This document shows positions 45,375 to 58,300 of a DNA stretch of 64,000 nt, one piece after another. Each line of letters begins with the position of its first letter. Within the stretch, counting starts at the first letter, position 1. The stretch is from Moniliophthora roreri (taxonomy: Eukaryota > Basidiomycota > Agaricomycetes > Agaricales > Marasmiaceae), in contig LATX02000189.1 of NCBI GenBank assembly GCA_001466705.2, positions 682,001 to 746,000 of the forward strand, written 5' to 3'. The notes beneath the pieces were generated by a model. The model was not told the DNA's origin and searched no databases. It worked only from the letters and a program-made list of their open reading frames with translations. Both the position numbers and the translations under genes were made by a program.

Positions 45375-48300
45375 ATGGCCTCCCGTCGTCCAACGTCGTC
45401 TCGGTCGGTTTCAAATCCCAAGGCGATGGCTCCTCCTCCTCCTCCTCAACGATCCCGCTCAGTAATGTCAAAATCAGGGTCTTCTACACGCTCAGCCGAA
45501 GACCAACCACAAGCCAGCGCCGCTACAATGACAAGATCTGCTCAGAAGAATGAAGAGGCAGAAACCAACATCAAAGTCGTCATTCGTTGTAGAAGACGCT
45601 CTGAACGCGAGATACAAGATAATTCCCCCATAATTGTCAGCTCGAATGGTGCCAAAAGTAATCAAGTTTCGATAGAAACTACGGCACCCGTATCGACGCT
45701 GGGCATAGTCACCCTGCCTCCAACTCGAACATATCCCTTCGACTTTGTATTCGGGCCCGAAGCAGATCAATCACTGGTCTATCACGAGGTCGTCAACCCC
45801 ATGTTGGAGCAAGTTTTAGAAGGCTACAACTGCACTTTATTTGCATATGGTCAGACGGGAACAGGAAAAACGTTGCGTGCCTTTCACTTCAGTATCATTC
45901 CTTAATCTAATCTGAACTTCATAGCTACACTATGCACGGAGATTTAACTCCAACACCAATGGGTAACCCGTCTGCTCATGCTGGCATGATTCCCCGCGTC
46001 TTATTCCGACTCTTCCACCAACTCGAGAAGAACAAGATTGACTTTAGCGTCAAAGTCTCGTACATTGAGCTCTACAACGAAGAGCTTCGAGATCTCCTCG
46101 CACCCGAACTCGCAGCTCCGATCGGTTCAACCCAACCAATGGGACACGGCAAAGATTCTGCAAAGAATGACGGAGGATTGAAGATCTTCGAAGACGCCAA
46201 CAAACGAGGTGTCTTCATTCAGGGTGTCGAAGAAGTTCCCGTCAAGAACTGCACGGACGCTCTTGCCCTGTTGACCAAAGGGAGTCACAGACGCCAGATA
46301 GCTGCCACCAAGTTCAACGACCATTCCAGTCGATCTCATTCTATCTTTACTCTAACAATACACACGAAGGAATGTGGCATCGCTGGAGAAGATCTCCTGA
46401 AAATTGGCAAGTTCAATCTAGTGGACTTGGCTGGCTCGGAGAATATTGGACGGTCTGGGGCAGAGAACAAGAGGGCGCGCGAAGCTGGGATGATCAATCA
46501 GAGCCTGCTCACTTTAGGAAGGGTGATAAACGCTCTTGTGGACAAGTCTCCTCATGTTCCCTATAGGTGTGTTTACTTTGACTAAACAGTTTCAGCTGTT
46601 GACAATGATACAGGGAATCCAAGTTAACACGACTTCTCCAAGACTCCCTCGGTGGTCACACAAGAACCTGTATCATTGCTACCATCTCTCCTGCTCGCTC
46701 AAACCTCGAAGAGACCCTTTCCACCCTTGATTATGCCATGCACGCCAAATCTATCCGGAACAAACCCGAACTCAACCAACGCATGAGTCGCAACTCTTTG
46801 CTGAAGGAGTACATTTCCGAGATTGAGCGTCTCAAAGCGGACTTGTTAGCCGCCAGAGAAAAGAACGGAATCTTTTTCTCTGAAGAAACTTGGGCTCAGC
46901 TAAGTGCTGAGCAGGAGTTGAAGCAAACTGAGCTCGAAGAAGCTAAGAGGCAGGTGGAGATCGTCGAAAGTCAGATGCGCAATATACGGGAGGAGTTCGA
47001 GCAAAGCATTGGATTACTCATGAAGCGTGACGCAGAGCTCAAGGAGACTAAGGATAAATTGAAGAGTACAGAAGAGGATCTGGTCGAGACTGGCATAGAG
47101 CTTAAAGGTGTCAAGGTGGCCCTTGAAGAGGAAGTAGTCGTTCGTCAGGCGTTTCAGAAATCCGAGGTCAACCTCGATGCTGTGGCGATCGACCTTAAGT
47201 CGGTCGCACAGAACAGCATACAAGACGTTGCTGCTTTATTTGATAAACTTCGTGAGTACAGTTGTTCGAGATCCTAGATATCCCCGCTAAAGTTTTTCAC
47301 AGAACGAAAAACCCATGTTCTAGACTCCAACTCGAAGGCGGTCGTTCTTCACGGCAACACCATAACCTCCGCCATCGAAATCCTTTCCGCCAAGCTGAAT
47401 GACTTCGCTGACTCCTGCTCGGATCGCGTAGCCAAGCTGAGACAGGACACCCAGCAGTTTGAAGCTAAGGAAGTCGAAGCAGTCGCTGCTTCAGTCACCC
47501 GTATACAGAAGCAACTTCAAGACGTTCAAAACTCCCTCCAATCCATTCGCACCCACGATTCTACAGAAGCCGAGGCTCTCGAAAATGTCCAGGCCCTCAT
47601 CAAAGAAACCTACAGTACATTCCACAATGACTTTGGACGATGGGGCGAGGCAACAAGGAAAATGAATGCTCATGTTCATGAACAGCTAGAAGCCACGGTG
47701 ACGGGCGCCTTTTTTGACTTCGAATCCACTCTCAAAGCCGTACAATCACTCCTGGAGACAGTCCTGGTCGGTGCGATGAAGTTTGTTGAGTCTGAACGAG
47801 AAGCTGTTCTGCACGCCCATTCTATTGTAAATGATGCTGCTCAGGCGGAAATCACTCGACTACGAGAACAGAATGAAGCCCTTCTTCACTTGGTCGAACA
47901 ACAGAGAAACGAAGCAGCAAAGTCGAAGGACGTTTTGATTGAACGGATATCCGGGATGTTGGGAGAGTACGTGGATAGTCGGGATCGAGATCTTAGAGGA
48001 GCTCTAGCTCCCTTCACACGGTCGAATGAGACTGCTGTTGATTTCATGGGTGTGTTCTCTGAACAGCATAAAGGTATCACGACTGGTATGAAGAGCGAAG
48101 GTATCAAGATAGCGAAAACGTTGGAGAAGGCAAAGGAGCAATCGAAGAATATCGCTGACGATTCCACGGGGGTTAGTTACTCCCGTCAACCTGGCCCTGC
48201 CCTTGGCTGATAGGTTTTTCTTCTCCAGAAGATCCAGATGAACCACACCAATGTGAAGACAACTCTTTCCGGTGCCAAGCGGAAACTTTCCGAAGCGGTT

Positions 48301-49168
48301 GAATCTCACTCCCGGGATGTTCAGGAAAGAGCACTAGCTCTGTCAACATCTAGTACGGAAGGTAATGTCTCCCGCGTGGATTACAGCTGCATGGATGCTC
48401 ATTCTTTATAGCGTTTGCCCGGTATACACGTGCCAAGCGGTCTCGTTTGGATGATACACAAGCCATGGCTACAAGTCTTCAGTCGGAGTCTAAATCTCTA
48501 CACCGCGGACTTACGACGATATCAAAGAACGTGAAAGCCTATTCCGAAAAGGCCACATCATATGTGAGAATGAGATCGATCCTTTTTATTATGTGTCTGT
48601 GACCTAATACGATTCCCAGGCAAACGGACTCGAGGACCTGACTGAGCGATACCGTACCGCTACAGACGAGATCGTCTCCTCGGCACAAGTCGCTAGCTCT
48701 TCCTTAGCAAGGGAGGCGACGAACGAGGATCTACCGACGGGTAGCACGCCCAGGAAACGGAATTGGCAATATGTGGACAAATGGGATCTGACGAAGAGTC
48801 GGGACGTTCTGTTGAAGGAGTGGAGAAGTCAAGGAGCCTCCTCTGTTAATAGCGATACCTTCCTGGGAGAGCATGTACCCCTTCCAGACGATGATCCAGA
48901 AGTGATCCCAGAGGAGGACGCAGCGATACAGGCGGCGATATCGAAACCCACTTCACCCGAACCTAGCCCACAGGAGCCAGTATTTCCAAGTGTTTTGCAG
49001 TCTTCGACCTCATCTTCGTCGACTTGTACCCCATCCCCTGAGACTCCTCCAATCCAGCTCCCCACTCGGAACGCGAAAACGTCCTCCAAAGCCGCCTCCC
49101 GCTTAGCACCACTCACAGATACCCGGAACGTTTATACCACTCGTGGGTCGAAACGAAATCCTCGATGA
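45375..49168 (+). CDS. BIMC: Kinesin-5 (BimC/Eg5/Cin8 family) spindle motor
   Basis: Tetrameric motor that slides antiparallel microtubules apart in the mitotic spindle. ATG 45375 ([18 protein letters not shown]) with a basic N-terminal extension. Motor: [20 protein letters not shown]-loop [10 protein letters not shown] followed across an intron by YTMHGD, switch [12 protein letters not shown], switch [36 protein letters not shown] and [16 protein letters not shown] long coiled-coil stalk (46800-48700) follows. The family hallmark BimC box, [15 protein letters not shown], lies near 48750-48790 and carries the CDK1-target Thr. The tail ends TRGSKRNPR, stop 49166-49168. At least nine introns. 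Confidence 0.94.
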
Positions 49169-49427
49169 CCTTTTCTTCACTAGCGATTGCATACCTTTCT
49201 TACTTTATTACTTTAGCGCATTGTAATTGTATCTGCTATTGAGTGTACATACGCAAGTTAGTGTATTACTACCACCAACGATAGGATTTTTATACATGCT
49301 CCAGGCTCCGCGATCCAATATCCTATATTTGGACAATGCCACGCGACGTTGACTGTGGGACTGCGCCTCATCACCCTCAACGACACACACGTACTCAACC
49401 CTTCCCTAACCCTTCCTCCCTCTCAGA

Positions 49428-49971
49428 ATGGCAGCAGGACTCAAGAGTGAGCACCGTAAATCAAATTTGCTCCATATTCGAATCTGAATAAGCTTAGCTG
49501 TGATTCTGTTGTCTTTTGTGTTAGCCGTTGGCTTTCTGCTCATCATCCTGTCTTGCGCTCTCTGGTCGAACTGGTTGCCATTGCTTGTTGGTGTGTGAAG
49601 AAATGTCAGATCTCTGTTGTGTGTAGAGCTAATGATCTCCGTAGCTCTGACATTTGTCCTTGCACCATTGCCTAACGCCCTTTTCTCCCACTGTGGTTCC
49701 GATGATTTCTCCGGCTCGTACGAATCCGCTGGAGTCGACGTCGGACGCTTCCTCACTTCCCTCGTCGTTGTTACCGGCTTTGCTCTCCCGATTGTCCTTG
49801 CCCATTCTGGTGTCATTCACACGACTGCTTCCGTGATGTCTATCGTTGGTGGAGGGTGCGTCACAATCATCTTAACCTTCTCATTCTGCTGACGTGGTCC
49901 GGACTAGATTGGTTTATGGCACAATCTTAGCCTACTCAGCGGCATTCAAACAGGAAGAAGAATACGAATGA
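49428..49971 (+). CDS. VPS55: VPS55 endosomal trafficking protein
   Basis: Four-span membrane protein of the Vps55/OB-RGRP family, working with Vps68 in late-endosome to vacuole sorting. Exons 49428-49446, 49525-49590, 49645-49855 and 49908-49971 total 360 nt (119 aa). Membrane spans: VGFLLIILSCALWSNWLPLL, VALTFVLAPLPNALF, VGRFLTSLVVVTGFALPIVL and SVMSIVGGGLVYGTILAYSA. CALWSNWLPLLV and APLPNALF are typical family stretches, and the GxGLVYGTI C-terminal span ends in an acidic AAFKQEEEYE. The length is slightly shorter than the usual 130-140 aa. Confidence 0.93.
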
Positions 49972-50148
49972 AGGAAGTATGGCGAATTTTCGGATTACTG
50001 CTATATATTTGGGGTGTACTATGTCTGTAAGCTACTCGTACAATAACTACGCGCTCAGCTGTAAAATAGCGGAGCGGACTGCAGCCGATCTTCTACCCAT
50101 GCTAAAATTTCCTTGATGTCCATCCTCAATACAACAACGGGAGCTGAG

Positions 50149-53100
50149 CTACCCAATATTCCCATCTTCCTCGACTAGACATACAAGGTGCGCCAGCCCT
50201 TTCCCTTGCACATGGGGATCCCCTACAACTCTCACAATACCTCGGACTTCGAAACGGCCTTGGCTGAGGAAGCAGATCGCAGTATCTACTTCTCGCGATT
50301 CGTTCTTATCCAATCTACCCACTGGTATGTCGGATAGGGCGCCATCATGGATGAAATGTTCTGTTGGTTCTATTTGGAGGTCAAGAGTGCACACAAGGGA
50401 CGACCCTTGTCAAACGCTTGAGTGCCGTACCGTCGACTTGAAGTATGATAACTCACGAGCCATGTTGGTAATTCTAGTGCGTAGATGTAATATACGATTC
50501 GGAGGCGGGTGATATCTTCCCATTCGCTGAGGAATAGCAGTCCCAGGTGATGCAGTATCAACTAGTGACATTTGCAGAATAGTGGTCTCTGTGCGTAGCG
50601 TGTCAAGCATGTTCATGGTAAGCCTTTGTTGCCGAAGAGATAAATCTCCAAAGCGAGTTCCGTTGGCCTAAATGGTTACGTTTGATTAGAGAATAGAACG
50701 ACAAAGAGAAACGCACTTCTCGCCATCCACAATGTATCGATTTGAAAAGCTCCTCACGATACCAGAACAACTCTCGCTGAGTTTTCTGCTCATCTGCGGA
50801 CATCTTCAACTTGTCTACCACGAACTGCCGGTCAGACAATGTAGGGATAGGCTGTGATATGTGTTCTTCGGTCAGGATAAACTTCTTGATTGGTACAATA
50901 ACCCTGAGCGACACGTCAACGCGATGACTGAGTAAGTGAAAGCCAGCTGACCGAGAAGTTAGACCAGGCGGGATAGTGACGGACGCTTTGGTGTTGGAAA
51001 CATCTGTAATCAGGGTCATGAACATTGTGACTGACATATTATGCAAATACAACTTTACCTTCCTGAGTGCGTTCCACGTATACTTCAAATGGTGCCCCAT
51101 ATGCGTTTCTAACGTCCACCGCGAATAAGCACCAGCCGAGGGAATCATCCACATCCGACATCGTCAAACGCTCATCCTTATCAGGCCGTTTGAGATAGTA
51201 GTCCGGACAGGGTAGTACGTCTATACCATGACACTCTAACATGTGATATACTGTTACCATGAGGGGGAAGGATAATTGGCGGGCATGGAATACATCTGGG
51301 GCGTTTCCAGTTCCTGACCTATCCCGATGCACGTACGAGTATGAGGCATGTATTGCACCTTCCGTACTGATCAACTTAAGAATTAGCGTCGAGGTCAAAA
51401 GGATACCGAGCAATCACATACCAGCCGACTTTGCCGAAACAGGATATACTGACTGTGGTTTTGTGATGTGGAGGTATGGTGATGACATCCTTTTTATTCC
51501 AAGAAAAGACCGGCTTGTGGATCAAAAGATACTCCGTTTCATAGGTATCGAAGACTGAAAGATTACCTTCTGCCAGAGCTTGCTGGGCAGGGGTAATAGT
51601 CGAGTCATCGAAGACTAAACGGAGAAAATCAATGGGTAGATGTGAGATGTTCTCGAAGGTGACTTGAAGAGATGATCTAGGATGGCCTCGTTAGCGTCTG
51701 CATGCAGGCGAAACCGAGTGGACATACGTTTCACCATCGTATAACATCAACGCTCCATGGGTAACGGACGTCCGCCGTATGCGTAGGAGGGGCTGCTCAG
51801 GTACAACTTTGCATTCCAAAAATCGCAGGGGTTTCTCTAACGTTGCCTTCGTGAGTTGTTTGCTCTGTCGTTTCAACACCTTCTCCCATGGAAGGGCATC
51901 GAGTCCCGAGTACTTGAAGCGATCCAATTCTGAATATCGAGCACTGCGATTTCTCGTCAAGCGCTCCTCCTCTTCAGAAGTAGCCAGTGGTAATACAAAC
52001 TCTCTGGGTGAACCTCCCGGTGCCTGTACAATGCAGCCTCGGACAACAAGATTGCCTGTTGTTTGCGCAACACCTTCGAGGACGACCCTGTGGTATGAAT
52101 TGGCTGGAATGACGATGCTGACCGGTTCAGTTACAAAAGGCACGCCAGATGTACTGCTCATGCAAAATTTAGGTGGTTATCATATATCAAACCTAGTATA
52201 TTTCGCACCTAAGAGAGACCTTCTGCAACTCGAGGTCAAAAACGTACGGATTCTGGAGTAGGACGACGAATTCTAGGGTTTCATTTTGGATTACAAGTTG
52301 GCTACCCTGATATCATGGAGATAAGAAGCAAGTAGATGTCAACCAGTGACGGAACTCGCCTGTGCTGCATTCACCCTCCTCGGATTGTAAAGGAAGGGAT
52401 CCGTGGCACCGGATAGTATGGTATTGGGATCAGATGGTCGGGGCTGCAAGGCGGACATAGGTTTTTCAATAGGCAGGCGTATCAATGGTAGTCTGAAAGG
52501 CGTTGTGAACGAAGAATTATGATAGGTATCGAGCCACACTTACGGTGCGAGAGTGATACTGACCACCGGTCTACTTGGCCAGAATTCTACTCCTTTGCTA
52601 GAACCTCTTCTCTTTGCAGTAGACAGGGCCCGAGCGGCAGTAGCGTTCAAGTGATACTGATCTGGGGGAGCTAATATATCCAAGAGCGTCTTCAAAGCAG
52701 AAAGTGAATACTGGGCAACAGCAAGGAAATCTAAAAGATGTTCTCAACCTCACGCCTGGCTTCCAGTAGTGGAAAATAATTCCTCACCTGGTAATGCTTC
52801 TGCTACCGCAACTGATTCTCGCACGACTCCTACTTGCAACTCCGGCCACCCGAACGGCTCTTGTTCCCTGTCCCCTGGATCCCCAGTTAGCGAGGGCGCT
52901 TTGGTAGCCCCTAGTTCGACAACCTCGACGGCATCCAAGTTCACTCCGAGAACGCGACAAACCCGCTTCAGTAATGTCAATACGCTTTGGTTGCCATCAG
53001 AACGCTCGCTGACGCGTATACCAACGTGGCCTATGGCTATTTGTGTTCCGCCAGCAGTATTCTGGATCCCGAGCCCTGTCCCATTGGCTATCGGAGGCAC

Positions 53101-54796
53101 AGTGTTGTCATCCCGACCGCAGACCACGAGATCAAGAACGCATCCCAAAACCTCGCGAAGCACGTATGCTTCCTTCCTCCGATATCCCAGACACGAATAC
53201 AAGCTTGCCATAGCTTCGAGAATAGACAATCTCTCTCGTGCATCAAGATGAAGTAGCCAGGGGCCGTGACCCTGGGCAATTACGCTCGCGATTGCATTTC
53301 GAGAAATTCCAGAGATGATACTCAAGCGCTCAAGGCTGCTCGAACTGCGAGCATCTTGAGTGACTGTAGGGGGTAGATACGGCGTAGGTCCCGGCTGAAG
53401 CATAGTTGTGAAGGCGAGAGGTCCCCAGCCTTTTGCCGACCAGATGGCGAAAAGCAGAGATGAATGTCGCAGGATGCAGCAACAGTACAAGTATGACAGA
53501 AGGGAGAGATTCTGGTCTCCTTCGACGGAGGTTGGCTTGTAGTATAATGCCGTGGCCTGCACCAACTTCTCTGTAACTTCGCTCCAGGGTTCTCGGGATG
53601 CGCTTGTCGAAGTTTGCTGCAACTCATCGAAGGTCAGGAAATGATGATGAGTTAAAATAGTCTTACGCACAAGTCCATGGCCAGCAGACCATGAGTCGAG
53701 AATGGAAATGGTAGCCAGCCCTTCTAAGGCTGATGCTTGCCATATACCATCAAGGGAAGGCTTGAAGAGCTGCAACGCTTCATTGTACCTAGAGAAAGTA
53801 AGCAAATGAAACACCTTTGCAGAAATTCAAGCGCACCATATGAGCGCGTCTTCCGTTCTGCCAGACAGAAGAAAGAGATCGCCCATGACTTTGAATAATC
53901 GACCATGGGATGACGCAGTTCCTATACCACTCATTCGCTTTTTCGCGACTGTCGGAACACCTAGCGAAGAATTGCGCTTCATCTGGGGTGTAGAAACGCC
54001 TCCTTTAGACAGCTCCGGTTGGCTACTATGTGAGGGTAAGGGAGGAATTTGATCTAAGCTCATGGGCACTTCGGATAGAGAAGGTAAGGTAGGTAAAAGA
54101 GAAGCATTGAGATATTCATTGCCTAGAGGACTTTCTAATCTCGAGATCTAATGAAATTTAGTGAGCAGATGTTAACCCTAGACACTGAATTACTCGCCAA
54201 TATGCTGAACTCGCCCAAAACGTGCGAGCATAGGTCTGCCAGGAGAGTCCCGATATACAACTTTCTGTTTCCCATCATACCCGGGAAAACCACAAGTCCT
54301 GGGATACTTTCACTGCTACAAGTCCCATCGCCCTCCTCGAAAACGAAACAGTTCTTTGCGAGGGGATAAATCGAACCTCCTGGGAACATATCCATCAATA
54401 TCCCATTGAACTGGGCGAGCATAGCACCCAAATTATCTGGATGTGAGCATGATGCAATCCCAATCACAGCCAAAGGAAAGTGTGAGGGTCGAATGAGAGA
54501 TAGCGGGTTATGGGAGATCGGTGGTGGATGGGAGGGGAAACTGAGATGAAGATGACCAGTCGACAAAGGTTTGGGGGTGAACCGGGCTACGTCTTGGTAT
54601 TAAAGTAGGGTGCAACGAGGAAAATAAACTGCGAACCTCGTTCATCATTGGTAGCCTCCGGGATATCTCCAAGGCGAATGGAGTCGAAACTTGTGATTTC
54701 CGAAGCGTATTTCTCGAATGAATGAGAGGATATCGGTCCCACTGGGACAAGTAATATTCGAACTTGAGCTAGAGATGCAAACACATGGGTGTCCAT
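50149..54796 (-). CDS. TRS120: TRAPP II complex subunit TRS120 (TRAPPC9)
   Basis: Large subunit of TRAPP II, which activates Rab11-type GTPases at the late Golgi. ATG 54796 (MDTHVFASLAQVRILLVPVG) begins the TRAPPC9-type N-terminus, with FPLAVIGIASCSHPDNLGAM and FVFEEGDGTCSSESIPGLVV. A short Ser/Pro-rich linker (SLSEVPMSLDQIPPLPSHSS) precedes GRLFKVMGDLFLLSGRTEDA and the TPR-like helices LEGLATISILDSWSAGHGLV. The second half is beta-sandwich-rich (FVTEPVSIVIPANSYHRVVL, RRTSVTHGALMLYDGETYV, PVSVLPRHDV-like repeats) as in the family. The last exon ends QGKGLAHLVCLVEEDGNIG, stop at 50149. About ten introns. Its start lies 93 bp from DPM2. Confidence 0.88.
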
Positions 54797-54889
54797 ACGA
54801 CAGTGTACAGGTGAATCTCATTCCCGCGCTTATAATACGGAACGCGGCGTTGAGCGTGATCTTGATATTCTCTAACTGACACGTCGACC
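54797..54889. promoter_or_regulatory. 93-bp divergent promoter between TRS120 and DPM2
   Basis: Start codons point outward with 93 bp between. A TATAATACG word lies at 54830-54838. The genes serve Golgi traffic and ER glycosylation. Confidence 0.55.
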
Positions 54890-55255
54890 ATGGTACATTG
54901 CTTTCCCTATTCTTTGCTACAGGACGCTGATGAAAACATAGGGAACAAGCGATAAAGTCTTGGGTGGCGGGATGCTTCTAGCAGCATCGGTCGTATTCGT
55001 TTATTACACGACCTGGGCGATTCTTTTGGTAAGTAGTCACCTTTACATTAGATTTTCTGTCGTTCACCGGCTCCTCAGCCTTTCTTCGAACCTTCAAGCC
55101 AAATTCATGAGTACTTCCCCGCACGCGAATGGGCAGTACGTTTGCCTGCATTCATCCTCGTCGTCGGGCTCTCGGGAATCGGGTTTTTCATCGGGTCGAC
55201 AATTATGAAGGAGAAACGAAAACAAGCGCAGAAGGTCCGGCTGAGAACTGCTTAA
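54890..55255 (+). CDS. DPM2: Dolichol-phosphate mannose synthase regulatory subunit DPM2
   Basis: Small ER membrane protein that stabilises dolichol-phosphate mannose synthase, supplying mannose for N-glycans, O-mannosylation and GPI anchors. Exons 54890-54892 (ATG only), 54942-55028 and 55079-55255 total 267 nt (88 aa). Two membrane spans: GGGMLLAASVVFVYYTTWAI-LL and VRLPAFILVVGLSGIGFFIG. The family features FVYYTTWAILLPF, the lumenal loop around HEYFPAREWAVRLP and the basic end MKEKRKQAQKVRLRTA are present. The first intron begins directly after the ATG (donor GTACAT, acceptor ACATAG), so no other residue is encoded upstream. Confidence 0.92.
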
Positions 55256-55302
55256 ATTATTCATTGCTACTATTTACGTTTTGTACGCATCATTCCCGGA
55301 GT

Positions 55303-58300
55303 CTAACTTCTCTGCTCTGTTCCATGGAAATCCTGTCTCCGACGTTCAGACACTACTTTCATCGCATCCCGGTTCAGCTCAAGTTCTCGAAGCTTTTCTG
55401 TCGCAACGATATCCTTCATAAGTTGATCCATCAGCGCATCTGTCGGACCATCGACCGGAGGATCATTTAGTGCACGCACTGCCCGAGACAGCTGTTCACA
55501 AAAGGTTCTTGAGAAACTTTGCGGCCCATGAACTACAATGAAACGTACCTTTCCTGCGTGGGTATCGTTACGAACGAGGGCTTTCAGACGGTTGAGCATG
55601 GCGATCTGGGATGACGTGTGCAGAGACACAGGACTCCGCAGATTCCGAAGGAAAACAAACAAGTCCGCGACAGTTGACCAAGTTAAGATTGCTAGTGTCT
55701 AAATGCACACATCAGAAGGCATCCTAGTATCTTTTCCCGAATAGCTGACCATAGGTAGGCCTGCCTGCGCTTCTGCTTCAACCACGTTCACGAGGGTTTC
55801 GAAGGGCGGCCAGAGGATATCCCAAGCCTTGAGCGCGACGTCATTCCCCGTACCGACCTCCTTCGATTTCCGCTGAGCGAGCATGAGCCATAGCTTGATT
55901 GCAATATATGCGTGATTGATATCAGTAATAGCGGCCTCAGTGATAAACGCGCTTGACTGGGTGTAGCTTCGCAATGATGCATGGTGTGCTAATGCGAACG
56001 CTGTGAGATGTGAGTACATGATATCAATCCAAACCCGGGATCCATCCAGTAACGCTGCAAGTAGCAGCATGTTCCATCCTCGAACGTTCATAGTTTGTCG
56101 TCCAGATTTCTGCCGACATAAAAATAAGCATTCGAAGAGCTAGCTTTGAAATGACTCGCCTCTATACCCTGCTCTGCTATCTTACCTGCTATTTCGAGGT
56201 CGCGACTTCCTGCTGAAAGCACCAACCTGGCTACATCAATAGAAACGGCGAAATCTTTGTCAAACCGTGGGTCACTCCATGCGTAATTATGCAAGAAGTG
56301 AAGCCCTGGACTAGCCAGTCCGAGGAACAGGGTTGGATACAACAAGGCTAGGGGATATCCTCCGCTCTCCGTGGTCATGATTGTCCGCGATAGGGCCCCA
56401 ATGGTGGTAGAAAGAACCCTAGATTTCATTCGTAGTCCATCACTCAGGATCTCGAATAATACCGTGGATACTGGGTTCACGGTACTCTCATTCCCGGTCC
56501 TGCGATAAAGTGCCGAGGTGACATGGACAAGTCGCGAGAGCGTCGATTCGTCAACGGAAAGCCGATTGAGAGCAACCCGAAGAACAGTATCAGTATACAG
56601 AAGCATTTCCTAAGGGAGTTATTAGAGCTACCAACGTTTAATAAGACACAGACTCACTCGGCAATGTGCTTTGTTATGCTGGACCAAGATAGCTGCGATG
56701 TGCAACAGTGGTGCAGGATTGATTACCTCAGGTGTCCACTCAGATGTGCGACGAGCCAGTAGAGTGAGATGTTGTCCGACGACTGCAAAGATGTCAATAC
56801 GTCGAGCACGATCACCAAGAAATGACTAACAAATCATCAGGTCAACTGTATAATTTTGATGGTGTACAACCTCCACAAATGCGTGTAAGTTGTCCAAGAC
56901 AGCCTGGAAAGTATGCTGATCGCTCTCGACTGCACGAGGAAGGGTATCGCGGAGAAGTAATTCCCGTAGACTCTCTCCGTCGTGATTCTCTTTGGCATTC
57001 GCGTCGAGAACCTGCTTGAGGACCGTGAATACGCCTCTATCAAGCTTCCTCTGTCGCTCAGATCAGCGCCTGGTGTGCTGCGGAGAGCAAAAAAAGCCCT
57101 ACCCGTATTAGTCCAACAAATATCCCATTTCCACAATATCTAAACAAATGGATTCATTTCGGTCGATTGTTTAAAACCTATTTGAGTGAAACAAAACTCA
57201 CGCTTTCAGCGTGTTCTCAAGGAACACCTTAGCTTGGTTGACAAGTGGGTCCTGGGGTGCATGGCTTTGTGAAATGACAAGCTTCGCAACTTGTTCGATG
57301 GCAAAGCTAGATGTATAGATTGTTAATACTTTAACCCGAAGCTTTGACAGCAGGCACGTACTGTACAATTGATCGCATGGTACCGTGGAACTTCTTGATA
57401 TACGCTTGCACGACGAGGAGAGCTAGTTGTCGACACTCGTAATTGGTGTCTTCTAACATATACTCCATGGTCAGCGTCACAGCTTGCTTCAAATTGGGCT
57501 GTAGATGACGGATATATATGTTCTCGAAATTATGCTTGTAGATAACGATGCTCAAGGACTCCAGGAGACTCTTTGCTGTGAGAATTGGAAGGGAGACAAA
57601 ATCCTTCACGGTGGAGAACAGGCCCAGAAGCACATCAACGAACATCGAGCCAACTAGAAGAGGGGCTGAGTTGGCGCTCTCTCCACGCATTGGTGGTTCC
57701 ATTAATGCCATCGCCGCTGGATAAGGCGAGTCCAACAACGACGATAAATGGGCTGCGCATGACAAAGCATGGCGAGGAATCCCGTTGAGCTGGCCGAATT
57801 TCACGAAAAAAGTGAGGCCATTCTGCGCCGGAACGGCGTGAACATCGTCAAAACCGAGTATCCGCGCTAAATGTAGTTTAATCCTGAGCAAATCATTCGA
57901 GTCGATATGGATCCCATTCGCGATCATATCGATGCTCAAAAGCAAGATGCAGACCTGCACAAGAGCCGTGAATAGCCGTTCCATGCGATTATTATTCACT
58001 TACGCGTAAACTCGTCATCTCGTTGTCACTGTCTGGCGAAGTAGAGGAATCCTTGTCGTCATCTCGAGTAGAGAGACCGTACATAGACTTTCAATCGATC
58101 ATGTGTTAGACGCTATTGAGGCCACAATATGCCTTGAAGAAGGCTTACCAGATGTGATGAAAGGGGACCGTCTTTATGTCCACCCTCTTGGTCGTACTGA
58201 TCCTCTGCGAGAATCTCAAGTATGGCATCCCAGGAAACCACTACAGCGTTGTGATATTAGGAGACTTAGATGAGGGTTATGCACTCTTACCTTGCCAAAC

